Shown here piece by piece: positions 1-7,136 of a stretch of 64,000 nucleotides of DNA. Position 1 is the stretch's first letter. Each line of letters opens with the position of its first letter. The stretch comes from Clostridia bacterium (GTDB lineage Bacteria > Bacillota > Clostridia > Christensenellales > Borkfalkiaceae). Location of the stretch: the NCBI GenBank assembly GCA_028720205.1, contig JAQYLE010000017.1, forward strand, positions 1 through 64,000. The letters run 5' to 3'. The translations under genes and the position numbers were made by a program. A model generated the notes under the pieces. It saw only the letters and a list, made by a program, of their open reading frames with translations, was not told the DNA's origin and searched no databases.

Positions 1-402
1 TTTGAATATGATAGAACGGAATACGGATTTATACAATGCCTGGCAACTCAAAGAAATGTTTTATGATTTCAAAGACTGCAAAAAGGCGAGATACGCGAGG
101 AAATTATTACTTAAATTTATATTAGCGGCGGAGCGGTTGGAACTGCCGGAATTCAAGGAATGTTTAAGCGCGATGCATAATTGGGCGACGCCGATATTGA
201 ATTCGTTTCAACATAAATACACGAACGCATTTACGGAAGGGAGCAATAACACGATTAAAGTATTGAAGAGAATTTCTTACGGCTACCGACGCTTTGACCG
301 GTTCAAGAAGAAAATTTTATTTGTGCTTGCCTCTTAAAACTGAAATATTTGAATTTATTTTAACTTTTTCTTTTTATCCCCCCCAACATTTGACACAGAG
401 CC
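1..402 (+). mobile_element. Right end of an ISL3-family insertion sequence (cut by window edge)
   Basis: The element consists of the C-terminal part of an ISL3-type transposase followed by about 45 bases and a terminal-repeat-like sequence, AACATTTGACACAGAGCC (about 385-402). Read on the other strand this begins GGCTCTGTGTCAAAT, which resembles ISL3-family ends. The left end is outside the window. A T-rich stretch follows, so the usual 8-bp target duplication cannot be judged. The boundary at 402 is inferred from the repeat alone. Confidence 0.65.
2..337 (+). CDS. ISL3-family transposase, C-terminal fragment (partial at left edge)
   Basis: This is the last ~111 residues of a DDE transposase of the ISL3 family; the true start lies left of the window. 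The decisive motif is the C-terminal TEGSNNTIKVLKRISYGYR, with the terminal DDE glutamate in TEG followed by an RFDRFKKKILF tail, the standard ISL3 ending. The stop at 335-337 is in the expected place, so this end looks intact. Whether the whole element is functional cannot be seen. It is the only insertion sequence recognised in the window and it borders the origin region. Confidence 0.8.
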   Translation: MNMIERNTDLYNAWQLKEMFYDFKDCKKARYARKLLLKFILAAERLELPEFKECLSAMHNWATPILNSFQHKYTNAFTEGSNNTIKVLKRISYGYRRFDRFKKKILFVLAS

Positions 403-496
403 CTTTTTTTCCTCCGCGCCTTTTTATTATACTTTTTTTATCCGTATTTTTCTCGACGTTTTTTGCTTTTTTTCTTACGCCCGGCAAGAAAAAAAA

Positions 497-528
497 CGAA
501 AGGGTTTCGCCTTTTCGCTTTTTTTACT
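497..528 (+). terminator. Hairpin plus T-run downstream of the IS
   Basis: CGAAAGGG and CCTTTTCG can form an 8-bp stem around a short loop, followed by CTTTTTTT on the plus strand. It could stop transcripts leaving the insertion sequence. The stem contains a G-U pair, so it is weak. Confidence 0.35.
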
Positions 529-537
529 TCGCTATTT

Positions 538-1050
538 TTAAATATATACGATTTCGTCGCCTTTCTTTTTTAAAAATTTTTTTACCGTATACGCCGTTCC
601 GCCGCTGTTTTTTCTGAGAAACGCAATCAGCGCGTCGGCCTCTTCCGCCAGACGGTCGTCGCGATACGTCATACACCAGGGCACGTACGAAGTAAAAAAT
701 ATTTTCGATTTTTTTTCGTCGGAACAGTCTTTCAGATGCATATACCGCGCGATTTCCTCGTCGTTCATTTTTTCATACTGTTTTTCGTAAGGTATATACG
801 CGATCAGACGAATTTGCGGATACATTTTTTTTAAGGATAACACGCATTCGCCCGCCAACAGATCGAAGCCGCGCGCCATTCCGCAATAAAAATCGGTTGC
901 GCCGCGTTTTACGTACGCTTCCGTAGCCTCGTATAACTTCTGCGCGGAAAAATCGGCGTATTTTTCCACTTCCCGATGCCCCGTAAACGCTACCTTTGTT
1001 ATTTTTTTTTCAAGCGACGGCGCTTGTATTTTCAACTGTTCTTCTCTCAT
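538..1050 (-). CDS. SLOG/Rossmann-fold protein (DUF1273/YpsA-like)
   Basis: A 170-residue protein resembling the DUF1273/YpsA branch of the SLOG (LOG/DprA-like) superfamily. It starts the fold with KVAFTGHRE (residues ~19-27), has the nucleotide-binding-like GMARGFDLLAGE segment (~57-68, comparable to the GxARGID loop of DprA), and then YPQIRLIAYIPY and DALIAFLRKNSGGTAYTV, the second phosphate-loop-like region. SLOG proteins bind nucleotides or nucleotide-derived signals; the actual ligand here is unknown. It begins 7 bases after the rsmG stop on the same strand, with only a weak A-rich ribosome site, so it is probably translated from the rsmG transcript. A role in cell division, as for YpsA, or in defence would be speculation. 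Confidence 0.65.
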   Translation of the reverse strand: MREEQLKIQAPSLEKKITKVAFTGHREVEKYADFSAQKLYEATEAYVKRGATDFYCGMARGFDLLAGECVLSLKKMYPQIRLIAYIPYEKQYEKMNDEEIARYMHLKDCSDEKKSKIFFTSYVPWCMTYRDDRLAEEADALIAFLRKNSGGTAYTVKKFLKKKGDEIVYI

Positions 1051-1057
1051 TTTTTCT

Positions 1058-1756
1058 TTAAAGCGGCTGTTTTCTTTCTTTTCCGTTGCCGCGCGGATAT
1101 TTTTGCGGCGTATTCTTTTCTTTTTTTACCGCCGCAATCGTCCTGTTTCCGTATCCTTCCGGCAAAGAATAATCGTAAAACACGATTCCGCTCCCCCCGA
1201 GCAAAAAACATGCGTTTTTCGCCTTTTCCATTTCCTCTTTGTCCGCGCTTTTATAGGCGAAAAATTCACCGCCTTTTTTTACCAGAGGCAAGGAATACTC
1301 CAATAGCGTATTCATTTGCGCCACCGCCCGCGCTACGCCGTAATCGAATTTTTCCCGATAAAGCGCGTTCCGCGCCGCGTCTTCGGACCTCATATTACAA
1401 ATATTCATTCCTTTAAATTGCAACTTATCCACAATAAAGTTAAGAAAATCGCACTTTTTTCCAACGCTTTCAAACAAAGTAAACGATAAATCGTCGCGCA
1501 GTATTTTTAAAGGAACGGAAGGAAACCCCGCGCCGGAGCCTATTTCCGCCACGCTTTTTCCTTGTTCGAAAAAAACCGCCGTCGCCGTTGAATCGAGAAA
1601 ATGTTTATAATACACGTCTTTTTCTTCCCTGATCGCCGTCAGATTGTATTTTTCGTTGAATTCCAGAAGATACGCGCGATACGCTTCGAATTTTTCGAAA
1701 TATTCTCCTTTAATTTTGTTTAAATTTTCTTCGATTTCGATGGTTCTGTTCTTCAT
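1058..1756 (-). CDS. rsmG: 16S rRNA (guanine527-N7)-methyltransferase RsmG (GidB)
   Basis: RsmG methylates N7 of G527 in the 530 loop of 16S rRNA using S-adenosylmethionine. The 232-residue protein has the family signatures in order: LLEFNEKYNLTAI and HFLDS near the N-terminus, the SAM loop AEIGSGAGFPSVPLKI (residues ~70-85), FESVGKKCDFL, and FDYGVARAVAQ followed by KKGGEFFAYKS. The length matches the family plus a short basic tail. rsmG is a classic origin neighbour; here it faces away from dnaN across the AT-rich origin. A sigma-A promoter at 1763-1791 starts its transcript very close to the ATG. One DnaA box (1425-1433) lies within the gene. Confidence 0.95.
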   Translation of the reverse strand: MKNRTIEIEENLNKIKGEYFEKFEAYRAYLLEFNEKYNLTAIREEKDVYYKHFLDSTATAVFFEQGKSVAEIGSGAGFPSVPLKILRDDLSFTLFESVGKKCDFLNFIVDKLQFKGMNICNMRSEDAARNALYREKFDYGVARAVAQMNTLLEYSLPLVKKGGEFFAYKSADKEEMEKAKNACFLLGGSGIVFYDYSLPEGYGNRTIAAVKKEKNTPQKYPRGNGKERKQPL

Positions 1757-1762
1757 TGTTTT

Positions 1763-1791
1763 ATTATATCACATTCTTTAAAATTACGCAA
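1763..1791 (-). promoter_or_regulatory. Sigma-A promoter of rsmG
   Basis: On the minus strand TTGCGT, 17 bases, TATAAT, with a TGA extended -10. It lies only 7 bases upstream of the rsmG ATG at 1756, so the mRNA leader is very short or absent. Confidence 0.7.
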
Positions 1792-2242
1792 CGGTTTTAA
1801 CCTTTATTTCCCTTACAAATGCGTTGTGTATAAAGATTTTAACATCTTTTTACTTATCCACATTTTTTGTGGATAAGTTTTTCTTATATTATATTTATTC
1901 AATATTTCTTTTATAATTAAAAATTTATTTTTTATGTTTTTTGACTTTTTCACTTTTTCACAATTTATTTCAACTTTTTTCCACATATTTTTTCTGTTTT
2001 ATCCACAACTGAAAACGCATGGGTTTTCTTTCCTTTTCTTTCTTTTGGTATGAATATCCACATTTCCACCGTTCTTATTATTACTATTATTATCTTATTA
2101 TTTGTTCTTCTTCCCTTCAGAATAAGCGCGCCGAAAAAAACGCAGAAAAAACTTCGAAAAAAATTTTTTCCTTTTACGGACGCGCGTGTTTTACGGCAAA
2201 GTGAAAAGAAAGAGAAAATTTCTTCATATAAAATGTTTTTGC

Positions 2243-2271
2243 TTGCAAAAAGAAGGAAGGTATGGTAAAAT
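2243..2271 (+). promoter_or_regulatory. Sigma-A promoter of dnaN
   Basis: TTGCAA, 17 bases, TAAAAT with TGG before the -10. It leads into dnaN after a ~50-base leader with the ribosome site GGGAGGTAAAG. Confidence 0.65.
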
Positions 2272-2326
2272 AAACGGGTAGAAATACAAACGTCTGATTC
2301 TTTATAAAAATGGGAGGTAAAGAAAG

Positions 2327-3427
2327 ATGAAATTCGTATGCGATTCTATCGATTTATCCGCGGCGTCTCTTACCGTGGTAAAAGCGTGCGCGACGAGGAC
2401 GTTGACGCCCGTGCTCGAATGTATCCGAATCCTGGCAAAAAACGACGAAGTAACTCTTTCCGCTTACGACGGCGAATTATCCATAGAAAAAACTATTAAA
2501 GCGGACGTGCTGGAAGAAGGAGAAACTTGCGTAAACGGAAGATTGTTTACCGATTTTATCGGTAAAATTTTTCATACGCAGATCACGCTCGGCACGGAAG
2601 AAAAAGGGTTGGAAATAAGATACGACGATTCCCGCTCGTTTTTACAGACGCTTCCCGCCGAAGATTTTCCTCTTTTAAGCGGCGGAGAAAACGTAGGCTG
2701 TTTCGAAGTGGAAGAGGGAAAATTTAAAAATCTTGTGGCACGCAGCGTTTTTTGTTGCGCGACGGACGATTCCCGCCCTATTTTAAAAGGGTGTCTGATG
2801 GAAACGGAAGATAAGACGTTAAAGGTTTCTTCGCTGGACGGATACAGAATGGCCACCACTCAATGCGAAATATCCGGCGGCGACGACGGAAAAAAAATAA
2901 TATGCCCTGCAAGAACGCTTTCGGAAATAGCCAGAATGCTGACGGGCGGGGATAGATTGTTGAAAATAGAATTTTCAGCAAATCAACTGCGCGTGGAAGT
3001 AGACGATACGAAATTGATTTCCCGTTTGTACGTGGGCGAATTCGTTAAAAAAGAAAATATTTTTCCGCCCGCGTTTTCTACGGAAGTCACCGTTAAAAGA
3101 GAGGAACTGATTGAAAGCGCAGAGCGCGCGTCCGTTCTGATTCGCGGAGAAAAAAACAATCTCATCATTATGGACGTGAAAAGCGGCGCGATCTACGTAA
3201 CGGCAAATTCCGAAATAGGCAACGTTGCGGAAAAGGTAAGCGCAACGCTGGAAGGAAAAGAAATACGTATCGCGATGAACGGCAAATATCTTCTGGACGC
3301 GCTGAAAGCGCTGGATGAAGAAGAGATTATTTTGTATATGAATACGCCGATTGCGCCCTTCGTATTAAAAAACAGACAAAACCAATACGGAGCATATCTT
3401 ATTTTACCTGTAAGAACTACGTCGTAA
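2327..3427 (+). CDS. dnaN: DNA polymerase III beta sliding clamp DnaN
   Basis: DnaN is the ring-shaped clamp that holds the replicative polymerase on DNA and recruits repair and regulatory proteins. The 366-residue product has the normal length and three-domain pattern. Recognisable segments include MKFVCDSIDL at the start, ATRTLTPVLECI, the SSLDGYRMATTQ region in the middle and the terminal APFVLKN...YLILPVRTT, close to the canonical LIMPMR ending. The start ATG has a strong ribosome site (GGGAGG, about 9 bases upstream). In most Bacillota dnaN follows dnaA directly; here dnaN follows the origin itself and is transcribed from its own promoter at 2243-2271. Confidence 0.97.
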   Translation: MKFVCDSIDLSAASLTVVKACATRTLTPVLECIRILAKNDEVTLSAYDGELSIEKTIKADVLEEGETCVNGRLFTDFIGKIFHTQITLGTEEKGLEIRYDDSRSFLQTLPAEDFPLLSGGENVGCFEVEEGKFKNLVARSVFCCATDDSRPILKGCLMETEDKTLKVSSLDGYRMATTQCEISGGDDGKKIICPARTLSEIARMLTGGDRLLKIEFSANQLRVEVDDTKLISRLYVGEFVKKENIFPPAFSTEVTVKREELIESAERASVLIRGEKNNLIIMDVKSGAIYVTANSEIGNVAEKVSATLEGKEIRIAMNGKYLLDALKALDEEEIILYMNTPIAPFVLKNRQNQYGAYLILPVRTTS

Positions 3428-3441
3428 CGGTAAAAAATCGC

Positions 3442-3471
3442 TTGACGAAAAGGGATTTTTTGCTGTATAAT
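3442..3471 (+). promoter_or_regulatory. Sigma-A promoter of rpmH
   Basis: TTGACG, 18 bases, TATAAT, starting ~15 bases after the dnaN stop and giving a ~100-base leader to rpmH. Confidence 0.7.
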
Positions 3472-3576
3472 TAACGGGATACCGTATTTTTATCAATCAG
3501 CGGAAACAGTTAAAAAAAATACGGCTGAAAATGCGGAATTAAAAACAAACATTTTTCATGGAAGGAGAAAAACAGA

Positions 3577-3711
3577 ATGAAAAGAACCTATCAACCTAAA
3601 AAGAGACAGAGAAGCAAAGTACACGGATTCAGAAAAAGAATGGCTTCCAAAGGCGGCAGAAACGTTTTAAAGAGAAGAAGAAACAAAGGAAGAAAAAATC
3701 TTTCTAAATAA
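3577..3711 (+). CDS. rpmH: 50S ribosomal protein L34
   Basis: A 44-residue basic protein, identified by [19 protein letters not shown] at the start and the [12 protein letters not shown] tail, which match L34 along the full length. L34 is part of the large ribosomal subunit. The ATG at 3577 follows GGAGAAAAACAG. Normally rpmH diverges from dnaA; here it follows dnaN on the same strand and is ended by the terminator at 3746-3792, separating it from rnpA. Confidence 0.97.
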   Translation: MKRTYQPKKRQRSKVHGFRKRMASKGGRNVLKRRRNKGRKNLSK

Positions 3712-3745
3712 TTTTTTCTTTTTCCTCTCTGCGAGCCGGAAAAAA

Positions 3746-3792
3746 AGCCGCATGTTTCTCCTGTAAAAGGCGTATGCGGCTCTTCGTTTTAT
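3746..3792 (+). terminator. Terminator after rpmH
   Basis: AGCCGCAT (3746-3753) pairs with ATGCGGCT (3774-3781) and is followed by CTTCGTTTTATT. The T-run is interrupted, so read-through into rnpA is likely. Confidence 0.55.
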
Positions 3793-3926
3793 TAAACAGG
3801 CGCCGTTTCAGATATAAAAAAATAAAAAAACGAACAAAACAAACATACGTCCGGTTTTGAAAAGAACGTTTTTGACGATATTATAAAAGCGAAAAAAATT
3901 CCGCTTTCTATCAAGGAAAAAATCAC

Positions 3927-4244
3927 GTGGAGTATAAAAGACTGAAAAAACAGGCGGATATTCAGAATGTATTCAAAAACGGAAAAAGGGCGTATTCCGC
4001 CGGTCTGACGCTTTTATATTTACCCGCCGACGAAACGTATTTTGCCGTTTCCGTAGGGAAAAAACACGGAAAAAGCGTACGGAGAAACCGCATTAAAAGG
4101 CTGGTAAGGGAAGCGTTCCGGCTGAATCTGAATTTGTTGAAAGGTACGTATAAAATCGTGGCGTTGCCGAAAGTAAAAGACGAATACTCGTTTTCTGCGT
4201 TCGATTCGGAGATAAGGGACATTATACGGAGGAAAAAGTTGTGA
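3927..4244 (+). CDS. rnpA: Ribonuclease P protein component
   Basis: RnpA is the small protein subunit of RNase P that helps the catalytic RNA bind pre-tRNA. The 105-residue product carries the family signature KSVRRNRIKRLVREAFR (residues ~50-66), preceded by FAVSVGKKHGK, and the N-terminal KRLKKQADIQNVFKNGKR. The start is a GTG at 3927 (VEYKRLKKQ), preceded by AAGGAAAAAATCAC. It sits 215 bases after rpmH and its stop overlaps the GTG of yidD by 4 bases, giving translational coupling. Confidence 0.95.
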   Translation: MEYKRLKKQADIQNVFKNGKRAYSAGLTLLYLPADETYFAVSVGKKHGKSVRRNRIKRLVREAFRLNLNLLKGTYKIVALPKVKDEYSFSAFDSEIRDIIRRKKL

Positions 4245-4582
4245 AAAAGCGTCATGGCGCGCCGGATTATTGTTCGGATGAAGCGCCGCGCGCGGATCTT
4301 AAAGAAATCCTTTTTTTAAACGGCAGAATTCTCCGCAAAATTTTCAAACCCTATATAAAAATGCTGTGTATGCGGATGATCGTGTTTTATCAGCGGCACA
4401 TTTCGCGCCATACCTGTTTATATCGCCCTACCTGTTCTCAATATACGCTGGAATGTATCAATAACCGCGGCGTGATAGAAGGAATTCTTCTGGGCGCGTG
4501 GCGCATTTTACGGTGCAATCCTTTTTCGAAAGGAGGGTACGACCCCGCGAAAGAAAGCCGATATAAAAAATGGGTGATATAA
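4241..4582 (+). CDS. yidD: Membrane protein insertion efficiency factor YidD
   Basis: YidD is a small, membrane-associated protein thought to help YidC-dependent insertion. The hallmark is RPTCSQYTLECI (residues ~67-78) with the three-cysteine pattern C-x4-P-T-C, then GAWRILRCNPFSKGGYDP. At 113 residues it is longer than usual because of a ~40-residue N-terminal extension with no family match. The GTG at 4241 is preferred because GGAGG lies 8 bases upstream and it overlaps the rnpA stop. An internal ATG at 4361 would give a standard-length protein but has no clear ribosome site. Gene order rnpA-yidD-yidC-jag is the standard one. Confidence 0.93.
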   Translation: MKKRHGAPDYCSDEAPRADLKEILFLNGRILRKIFKPYIKMLCMRMIVFYQRHISRHTCLYRPTCSQYTLECINNRGVIEGILLGAWRILRCNPFSKGGYDPAKESRYKKWVI

Positions 4583-4645
4583 ACGGATAGGAACAATAAA
4601 ATAAAGCCGAAGCGTTAAAAATAAAAGATACGGAAAAAACGGAAA

Positions 4646-6004
4646 ATGCAGATATTTCAGATTTTAACAACACAGATTGCCCAGGTAAAATCGCTGGGAA
4701 ATACCAGCGTAGTGCATTTAGGCTGGCTTTCGAATATCATTAAATCCATTATCGAAGGCGTAGGAATCGTGGGCGTGGGGATTATTTTATTTTCGCTTAT
4801 TTTAAAAGCGATCGTTTTGCCGTTCGATATTTATCAACGCGTGGCGATGAGCAAACAGAACGCGAAGATGAAAGAAAACCAGGATAAAATGGAAAAATTG
4901 CAGAAGCAATATGCGAACGACAAAACGGCATATAATCAGAAACTGATGGAAATGTATAAAGAAAACGGCATTTCCATGTTTTCTTCCTGTCTTCCCGCCA
5001 TTTTATCCATCGTCATCTTCATCGTGGCGATTAACGCGTTTACCAGTTATTCAAAATACGCCGACCTGAACAATTATAATGCGTTGGTGGACGCATATCA
5101 CACGTCGCTTATCGAAAATTCGGCGGAAATTACGGACGGCAATATAAAAACGGGCACGATCGACGGAACGTCGTATACGATTACTCCCGACGGAAGCGGC
5201 AACTATTTTCTGGTAGTGGACGAGGCGGACGAAAGCAAATATATGGTAATGTCGGTTATCAAAAAAGATTTCGCTACCGCGGAAGAAAAAGTTGCGTACG
5301 TAAAAGAATCTCAAAGAAATTATTACGTAGACGTGGAACGTTACCGCAATTACGTTGGAAATAACGCTCTGACGGCAAGCGAATGTTCCGCGCAGGTGAA
5401 GGAAACGGCGTTGAATCGCGTAAAGACCGAATACGAACAGACGATTTCCGGCAATATGAAATTTTTGTGGATAAAAAACATATGGCAGACGGACGCGTCG
5501 TTTAAACACCCCGTATTGAGTTACTCCGATTTTTCAAAAACTCTGTCTGAACTTGACGCTAACGTAAAATCCGTTTCTCCTTACGACGAAGGCAGTTATA
5601 ATTTCATTACAGAAAAACTCGGCGATTATAAAACGCAGGCGAACGGCTATTACGTGTTGATCGTTCTTTCTATCGGCACGATTTTATTACAACAACTCAT
5701 TTCGATGAAAACGCAGAAGGAACAACAAAAATATTCTTCGGCGGACGGATCGGGCGCGTCCAATCAAAAAATGATGATGGTAATCATGACCGTAATGTTT
5801 GCCATTTTCTCGTTTATGTATTCCGCGGCGTTTTCCATTTATATGGTAACGAGTAATATTATTTCCATGCTGACCACGCTGATTATCAATAAGATTGTAG
5901 ACGTGAGCATGCGGAAAGCGGAAGAAAAGAAATTACAGCAAAAATACGACAACCGCTTTCCGGGCAGAACATACGGAAAAGAAAAAAGGAAAAAAAGCAA
6001 ATAA
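4646..6004 (+). CDS. yidC: Membrane protein insertase YidC with an enlarged extracytoplasmic loop
   Basis: YidC/Oxa1-type insertase that integrates membrane proteins alone or with SecYEG. Core features: a first core segment (residues ~35-60, GVGIVGVGIILFSLILKAIVLP), a charged cytoplasmic hairpin (MSKQNAKMKENQDKMEKLQK), then YKENGISMFSSCLPAIL and the C-terminal membrane segments (~325-410) with a basic tail GKEKRKKSK. Bacillota YidC proteins are normally ~260-290 residues; this is 452, because ~170-200 residues of soluble, tyrosine-rich sequence lie between the second and third core membrane segments (~130-325). There is no lipobox, unlike SpoIIIJ. Start ATG 4646; the upstream ribosome site is weak. 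Confidence 0.93.
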   Translation: MQIFQILTTQIAQVKSLGNTSVVHLGWLSNIIKSIIEGVGIVGVGIILFSLILKAIVLPFDIYQRVAMSKQNAKMKENQDKMEKLQKQYANDKTAYNQKLMEMYKENGISMFSSCLPAILSIVIFIVAINAFTSYSKYADLNNYNALVDAYHTSLIENSAEITDGNIKTGTIDGTSYTITPDGSGNYFLVVDEADESKYMVMSVIKKDFATAEEKVAYVKESQRNYYVDVERYRNYVGNNALTASECSAQVKETALNRVKTEYEQTISGNMKFLWIKNIWQTDASFKHPVLSYSDFSKTLSELDANVKSVSPYDEGSYNFITEKLGDYKTQANGYYVLIVLSIGTILLQQLISMKTQKEQQKYSSADGSGASNQKMMMVIMTVMFAIFSFMYSAAFSIYMVTSNIISMLTTLIINKIVDVSMRKAEEKKLQQKYDNRFPGRTYGKEKRKKSK

Positions 6005-6068
6005 GTAAAATAAGGTAAAACACCGCGAGACAACAAAGCGGACGAAGATAGAAGGAGTAGAATAAAAG

Positions 6069-7052
6069 ATGCAGGAATTTAAAGAATTTACCGCAAAAAC
6101 GGCGGAAGAAGCGATTGAAGAGGGGTTGAAAGAACTCGGTTTAACCAGAGAAACCGCCCAAATCAGAATTTTAGAAGAGGGAAAGAAAAAGTTGTTCGGA
6201 ACGGTGAAAGCCCGCGTGGAAATCGCTCCGCTTTGCAAAGAAGAAAATAAAGAAAACGAAGAAAGCGAAGAGAATGCGGAAGAAGTCGCGGCGGAAGAGA
6301 AAAAAGACGAAGAAAAAGAAGAAAACGGATTTTCCGAAGGCGGAAAAACGGACGGCGAAAGAGCCGTGGAATTTTTGGAAAATCTGTTTGAAATGATGCA
6401 TATCACGGCGGTAACAAATCTTGTTTATGAAGGAGAAAAAATCGTAATTAACGTAACGGCGGCAAACAACAACGCGTTGATCGGAAAAAAAGGAATGGTG
6501 CTTGACGCGGCGCAGACGCTTGCCGGCGCGGTGGCGAATATAGGCAGAGCGGAATACAGGCGCGTGGTGGTGGATTGTGAAAACTACCGCGAAAACCGCG
6601 AAGAAACGTTGCGCCGCCTTGCCGATAATCTGGCGGCAAAAGCCGTTCGGCTGGGCAGAAAAATTCGCCTCGAACCCATGAATCCGTACGAACGCCGTAT
6701 TATTCACGCCGAATTATCCGAAAACGGCGAAGTGATTACGCAGAGCGAAGGAAAAGAACCGGAACGCTATATCGTGATTATTCCCGCGGGCGTGGAGGAC
6801 GATCGCCCTCCTTTATACGCAGGCAACGACAGAAGAGAACGAGGCGAGTTCAATAAGGGCAATCGCGGAGGCAGAGAGTTTAACGGAAACAGGGGCGGAA
6901 AAGGCGCTCGCAGAAGCGGTTCGAAAGGCGGTTTTAACAAAGAACGCCGCATGAGCGGCGGCGACCGTGCTTCCGTGTATAAAAAGCCCGATTCCGATTT
7001 CTTCGGTACCTTCCTCGGTAACAGCGGAAACGACGGAACGAAAGACGAGTAA
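6069..7052 (+). CDS. jag: RNA-binding protein Jag/KhpB with an Arg-Gly-rich tail
   Basis: KhpB/Jag is an RNA-binding protein that, with KhpA, affects cell division and small-RNA biology in Gram-positive bacteria. Domains in order: Jag-N (residues 1-52, ending in the typical GKKKLFGTVKARVEI), an acidic linker (~57-100, almost all E/K), a KH domain (~110-185, with NNALIGKKGMVLDAAQ), and R3H (~186-235, including RRIIHAELSE). An unusual ~95-residue glycine/arginine/asparagine tail (GNRGGREFNGNRGG and repeats) follows. Such RG-rich tails bind RNA non-specifically in other proteins; here that is inference. Good ribosome site GAAGGAGTAG. Terminator at 7083-7123. Confidence 0.93.
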   Translation: MQEFKEFTAKTAEEAIEEGLKELGLTRETAQIRILEEGKKKLFGTVKARVEIAPLCKEENKENEESEENAEEVAAEEKKDEEKEENGFSEGGKTDGERAVEFLENLFEMMHITAVTNLVYEGEKIVINVTAANNNALIGKKGMVLDAAQTLAGAVANIGRAEYRRVVVDCENYRENREETLRRLADNLAAKAVRLGRKIRLEPMNPYERRIIHAELSENGEVITQSEGKEPERYIVIIPAGVEDDRPPLYAGNDRRERGEFNKGNRGGREFNGNRGGKGARRSGSKGGFNKERRMSGGDRASVYKKPDSDFFGTFLGNSGNDGTKDE

Positions 7053-7082
7053 AAACGCGAATCATTAAAAATTCAGGCAATT

Positions 7083-7125
7083 AAAAACCTCCCGAACGTC
7101 TCTTCCGGCGTCGGGAGGTTTTTGA
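7083..7125. terminator. Bidirectional terminator between jag and ricT
   Basis: AAAAACCTCCCGA (7083-7095) and TCGGGAGGTTTTT (7111-7123) form a 13-bp stem whose A/T ends act as T-runs in both directions. It fits the convergent jag (+) and ricT (-). Confidence 0.85.
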
Positions 7126-7136
7126 CAGAAAGAAAA

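Larger units (their letters stand above)
1757..2326. other. oriC: Chromosomal origin region (oriC) between rsmG and dnaN
   Basis: A 570-base gap of very AT-rich sequence with a cluster of DnaA boxes. Perfect TTATCCACA boxes lie at 1854-1862 (+), 1868-1876 (-) and 1999-2007 (+). Single-mismatch boxes lie at 1825-1833 (-, TTATACACA) and 2054-2062 (+, ATATCCACA); one perfect box sits inside rsmG at 1425-1433. Between the box groups, 1880-1990 is almost pure A/T (TTATATTATATTTATTC and similar) and would serve as the unwinding element. The flanks rsmG and dnaN are standard origin neighbours. The usual dnaA gene is not here. Short reading frames inside (for example 2050-2268) are low-complexity and look accidental. 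Confidence 0.8.

Noticed and set aside
294-617. Phe/Pro-rich frame following the transposase
   Set aside because: Composition comes from T/C-rich non-coding sequence and the reverse strand of the SLOG gene; it crosses the IS end.
2019-2268. Short reading frames inside the oriC region, one with a hydrophobic start
   Set aside because: They overlap the DnaA boxes and dnaN promoter, have no ribosome site and consist of low-complexity AT-derived residues.
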